Assembly: GCA_034678485.1 (NCBI GenBank)
Contig: JAXDBU010000104.1
Coordinates: 1 to 64,000, forward strand
From: PLanc-01 sp034678485
GTDB lineage: Bacteria; Planctomycetota; Phycisphaerae; Sedimentisphaerales; Anaerobacaceae
Length of the DNA: 64,000 nucleotides
Direction of reading: 5' to 3'
The stretch's first letter is position 1; every line of letters begins with the position of its first letter. The translations under genes and the position numbers were made by a program. Of the stretch, positions 60,905 to 64,000 are shown in pieces. The notes beneath the pieces are model-generated. The model made no database searches. It saw only the letters and a program-made list of their open reading frames with translations, and was not told the DNA's origin.

Positions 60905-61511
60905 TGTGTTAGGTGGTCACATTCGCGATATCCTGGAGGCGGCATTGGCGGGAAGAGCCGCGAGCAAGGAGGACTGTCGATATCTCCTTGGCTTCTCGCC
61001 TGCGTCCCTGGAGGCGGGTCTGGACTGGTACAACTCCTGCGAGCCGATCGGACCGGAGCACACGGTCGAGGAGGTTGTGGAACAGATCTTCATGGGAATG
61101 GAATTGGGCCCCTGTCAGCACGCCGTGATACGGCGCTTCCCGGTGCCGGGTTCTCCGCTGTTTCACTATGGGCGGTTGCCCCTGGCTTGTTTGGCCCAGG
61201 TAGTGGCCGTCGTTGCCCTGGCCACGCTGGAGACGCCCACAGTGCGGAGCATCGCCGTGCATGAATCGAACGTGCTGGGGCTGATGAGCGGTGCGAATGC
61301 CCTGTATCCTGAGGCGGGTGAGCCCACGCAGACCGTGAGTGATTTCGCTGGTGAATTGGATGGCGATAAGGAAGGTTTCAGTTCCGCTCTCTGGCGTCGC
61401 AGCCAGGAGATCACGACCGCAGACTGCCGGAACATGCTGGTCGAAGCGGGGTATGACAGGGTTGTGACCGGACCCGGGAAGAGCACGGCATTGAGAGATC
61501 ACCAGGGTTGA
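60882..61511 (+). CDS. BioB/PylB-like radical SAM protein lacking its radical SAM core (probable internal-deletion remnant)
   Basis: ATG 60882 has GGAGG 6 bases upstream, so translation is plausible. The 209 residues match, from memory, two separated parts of BioB/PylB-like radical SAM proteins. The N-terminal cap is at about 10-45 (LEAALAGRAASKEDCRYLLG). The C-terminal half starts at about 52 (IGPEHTVEEVVEQI, RRFPVPGSPL, VHESNVLGLMSGANALYPEAG). The CxxxCxxC cluster motif and the first barrel strands that should lie between are absent. Usual length is about 350. It is either a pseudogene that kept its frame or a protein reduced to a binding role. It lies between the aquaporin and CobW genes. 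Confidence 0.55.
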   Translation: MVVPCGDNVLGGHIRDILEAALAGRAASKEDCRYLLGFSPASLEAGLDWYNSCEPIGPEHTVEEVVEQIFMGMELGPCQHAVIRRFPVPGSPLFHYGRLPLACLAQVVAVVALATLETPTVRSIAVHESNVLGLMSGANALYPEAGEPTQTVSDFAGELDGDKEGFSSALWRRSQEITTADCRNMLVEAGYDRVVTGPGKSTALRDHQG

Positions 61512-61527
61512 ACCAGGGAGGATTGTT

Positions 61528-62631
61528 ATGAGCCAAACGCGGATACTATTCGTCGGCGGATTCCTCGGCGCGGGCAAGACCACGCTCCTGTGGCGGGCGG
61601 CCCAACTGCTCGCCCGGCGAGGTCAGCGCGTCGGGCTGATTACCAACGACCAAGCCCCCGACCTGGTCGATACGAAGCTGCTGGTGGAGAAGGGCCTGAC
61701 GGTCCGCGAGGTCGCGGGCAGTTGCTTCTGCTGCAATTTCGACGGCCTGATCGACGCGGCCGCGAGTCTGCGAGCCCTCGACGCCGATGTCCTGATCGGC
61801 GAGCCGGTGGGTAGTTGCACCGACCTGTCGGCGACGATCCTCCAGCCGTTGAAGGACCGATTCAAGGGCGAGTTCGAGCTGTCGCCGTTGTCGGTGCTGG
61901 CCGATCCGCAGCGTCTGTGCGGCGTCCTGGGGGGCGATGAGGACTCGCTCCACGCCAGCGCCGCATACATCTTCTGCAAGCAGCTTGAAGAGGCCGATCT
62001 GCTGGTCGTCAACAAGATCGATGCGGTGTCGCCCGACGAGCGGAGCGGTCTGGAACGGCTTATCGCACAGCAATTCCCGCGAGCGGTCGTGCGGTTCCTC
62101 TCCGCGAGGACAGGCGAGGGAGTCGAACCGTGGCTCGACGAGGTGCTCTCCACGAATCATGCGGGCTGCCATATCCTCGACGTGGACTACGACGTGTACG
62201 CCGAGGGCGAAGCGGTTCTGGGTTGGCTGAATGCGGACATTCAATTGTCCGCCGGGACCGCGAAGGTCCAGTGGGACGGCGTGTGCAGGGAGTTGCTGAA
62301 CGAACTGCACACGAGGTTCCGCGAGAGGCATGCTCGTATCGGACACGTCAAACTGCTGCTTACTGCTGCAGGCGGGCAGTGCTCGGGCAACCTGACGGAT
62401 CTGGCGTGCGAGCCCGTCGTGCAGGGGCGTATCGAAGGCTCGCCAACGGCAGCTGATCTCGTTCTCAACGCCCGCGTGGAGATGCCGCCGGAGGATCTGG
62501 AGCAGATCGTTCGCGAGAGCCTGACCAAGGTCGCCAGTCGGTGTGTGCGAATCGGAATCTCAAACCTCCGCTGTCTGCGCCCCGGCCGCCCACAGCCCAC
62601 ACATCGCTACCGGACAGTTGTGAAGATCTGA
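61528..62631 (+). CDS. CobW/COG0523-family GTPase (metal chaperone-like)
   Basis: The 367-residue protein has the P-loop GGFLGAGKTT (residues about 10-19), the family metal-binding CxCC in AGSCFCCNF (near 70), the switch region DVLIGEPVG, and the guanine motif NKID (near 165). The C-terminal half departs from standard CobW proteins (GHVKLLLTAAGGQCSGNL). COG0523 GTPases deliver zinc, cobalt or other metals; some accompany corrinoid methyltransferase systems. It is the last gene of the operon starting with padR, 16 bases after the radical-SAM remnant. Confidence 0.85.
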   Translation: MSQTRILFVGGFLGAGKTTLLWRAAQLLARRGQRVGLITNDQAPDLVDTKLLVEKGLTVREVAGSCFCCNFDGLIDAAASLRALDADVLIGEPVGSCTDLSATILQPLKDRFKGEFELSPLSVLADPQRLCGVLGGDEDSLHASAAYIFCKQLEEADLLVVNKIDAVSPDERSGLERLIAQQFPRAVVRFLSARTGEGVEPWLDEVLSTNHAGCHILDVDYDVYAEGEAVLGWLNADIQLSAGTAKVQWDGVCRELLNELHTRFRERHARIGHVKLLLTAAGGQCSGNLTDLACEPVVQGRIEGSPTAADLVLNARVEMPPEDLEQIVRESLTKVASRCVRIGISNLRCLRPGRPQPTHRYRTVVKI

Positions 62632-62644
62632 GAACGTCGTTGCG

Positions 62645-63863
62645 TCATTCGACCCACGGGCGGGCCTGCTTGATGTTCAGACGCCCGTCGGCGGTGATCT
62701 TGAACTCGATGTCCATCGCGAAGTCCAGGTCCCACCGGCTCACCTCGTAGAGGGTACGGAAGTGGCTCTGGATCAGGGCCATCTTGTCGGCCAGCTCGAA
62801 GATCTGGGCCTTCGTCAGGATGTTGCGGCCGTCGGGGACGAGGTTGGAGTGGCGGATGTACTGGATTTCGTAGCGTTCCACGCCCGCCAGGTCGGCGACG
62901 AGGAACTCGTCGGGGATCGAGTAGGCCTCGGGGTTGGTCACGAGGTCCTCGCCCACCTGGACGCTGTACCGGACGTATCTGCCCGCGAGGGCGACCACTT
63001 CCGCCAGCGTGGTCGCGCCGCGAATGTAGGCGTCGGGCGTGCTGTTCTGCTTGGCCTTGAGATTGATGTGCGACAGCGGCGTCTGCGGGACCTCGGTGAT
63101 GATGCCTGCGACGTGGCTCAGCGTGTTCGGCAGCGTCCGATGAACCACGATATCGCGGACTGACACTGTCTCCGCGCCCTCGATGATCCGGAGCCGGCCG
63201 TAGGACTCGCCCAGCGTCAGCGGCGTGTAGCTGACGTTGGCGTAGAGGTCCTCGGTCTGGATTACCGCCATGGAAGACGCCTCATATGACTCCCGCTCGG
63301 CATCGTACAGGGCTCGCTGCGTCTCGCCCGCCGCATGGTAACAGAATCTGTCTCTTGCGAACGGCATGTTGGCCAGGATCAGATCGTGGGCCAACTCGAC
63401 GAGTTCGAAGGCAACCGGGTCCGTCGGCCAGAATTCCATCGCGAAGATGCCCTGGATCGCGTCGTTGGGTGCGTAGTAGTCGTGGGCGATGATGCTGCCA
63501 GCCAGGTTCTTGCGGCTGTCCGCGAAGTAGGTCTCGCGGTCGAATGTGCCCAGATCGATGGTCCAGCCGAGGCACTCCACGACGAAATCGTAGTGGTAGA
63601 GGTAGTTTTTCGTGTTCATGAAATACTACTGCTGGTCCGGTGTATCGACGCCCGTGATCGTGAACTTTACCTCAGACGCCTGCATGGCCCCGGGGAAGTT
63701 GTTCCGATCCGAAGAAGTAGTCGAACGTCGCCCGGTCGGGGATGGCAAGCGTTCCATACCGGGGGGAGATCTGGCCCCACCCGAGGCTCGCAGAAAGGCA
63801 GACCGCCAGGGCAACACCCCTCGGGAGGGAACGCCACGCTTTTGCGACGGCCTGTCCTGTCAT
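62645..63863 (-). pseudogene. Broken paralog of the secreted dikinase-like protein
   Basis: From ATG 63863 the frame encodes a signal peptide (GVALAVCLSASLGWG) and then TFDYFFGSEQ. The matching continuation (NNFPGAMQASEVKFTIT) is in another frame, so a frameshift lies near 63695-63705. An in-frame TAG at 63626-63628 interrupts just before YFMNTKNYLYHYDF. The remaining 324-residue frame has the swivel motif TPLSHINLKAK near residue 195 and the PPDK_N end ILTKAQIFELADKMA and GRLNIKQARPW, but the ATP-grasp core between is missing. Homology to 6214-9159 is clear (KFTI and YHYDF segments). Assembly errors could mimic the two frame breaks but not the missing core. Confidence 0.65.
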
Positions 63864-64000
63864 TGGCCCACCGCCTGAGAATCCACGAATCCAGCCTGTA
63901 CCCACGTCATTACACCAGTCCGGGCGGTGATTTGCGGACGTTTTTCCACCTTGTCGCGGCGGATCGCAATGCATCGAGCTTTTGGCCGAAATCGGTTGAC

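Noticed and set aside
1..64000. tRNA, rRNA, CRISPR, prophage or insertion-sequence genes
   Set aside because: None was recognised by reading: no transposase motifs, no regularly spaced repeats with spacers, and no tRNA T-loop/anticodon arrangement that I could support.

Overview
The window is high-GC bacterial chromosome that looks like a planctomycete, most likely class Phycisphaerae near Sedimentisphaerales. That placement is inferred from gene style: an ECF sigma factor beside a giant PknB-type kinase, short dockerin-like EF-hand tails on secreted proteins, GLUG, LamG and leucine-rich-repeat secreted proteins, heparinase-type lyases with a sulfatase maturase, and many small dispersed inverted repeats. 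I saw no rRNA, tRNA, CRISPR array, transposase or phage gene.

Layout. 1-6.1 kb: the 5' part of a secretin gene (minus strand), an SdiA-regulated-type lipoprotein, and an unusual fusion of a TAXI solute-binding protein with a pore and RCK domains. 6.2-18.2 kb: a secreted dikinase-like protein, then a polysaccharide block (glycoside hydrolase, heparinase II/III-like protein, radical SAM sulfatase maturase, TAT-exported sugar isomerase-like protein, double thioredoxin protein) and an MFS transporter. 18.3-31.7 kb: housekeeping genes: truB, a GLUG protein, a pteridine-reductase-like SDR with folB, a tyrA-purL-purQ operon, accA, a coiled-coil lipoprotein, a DUF374 acyltransferase, and a TsaC/arginine-phosphatase fusion overlapping rpiB. 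31.4-46 kb: a PilZ protein, lipoproteins, flavodoxin, a decayed LamG gene, a large LRR protein, an HAD/LolA-like/HPr-domain operon, a LysR regulator divergent from a glutamate-synthase-like FMN protein, and a large secreted protein. 46-52.5 kb: family-4 uracil-DNA glycosylase, ferredoxin, proC with P5C dehydrogenase, a multi-HTH sigma-70 factor and an ECF sigma factor. 52.6-64 kb: a 1555-residue kinase fused in frame to a secreted propeller/dockerin protein, a corrinoid protein, a CDF transporter, a PadR-aquaporin-radical-SAM-remnant-CobW operon, and a broken paralog of the dikinase-like gene.

How the genes fit together. The 9.7-16.7 kb block reads as export-targeted degradation of a uronic-acid or sulfated polysaccharide, with a maturase for sulfatases that must lie elsewhere. 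The ECF factor and the kinase form a typical planctomycete signalling pair. TsaC, LMW phosphatase and RpiB keep the order of Bacillus ywlC-ywlE-ywlF. The most novel candidate is the gene at 3706-5985: its predicted topology (periplasmic ligand-binding domain, two-helix pore, cytoplasmic RCK domain) is that of a ligand-gated ion channel. A second theme is small palindromic repeats that have entered coding genes in frame (purQ and the kinase), and several remnants with precise domain losses.
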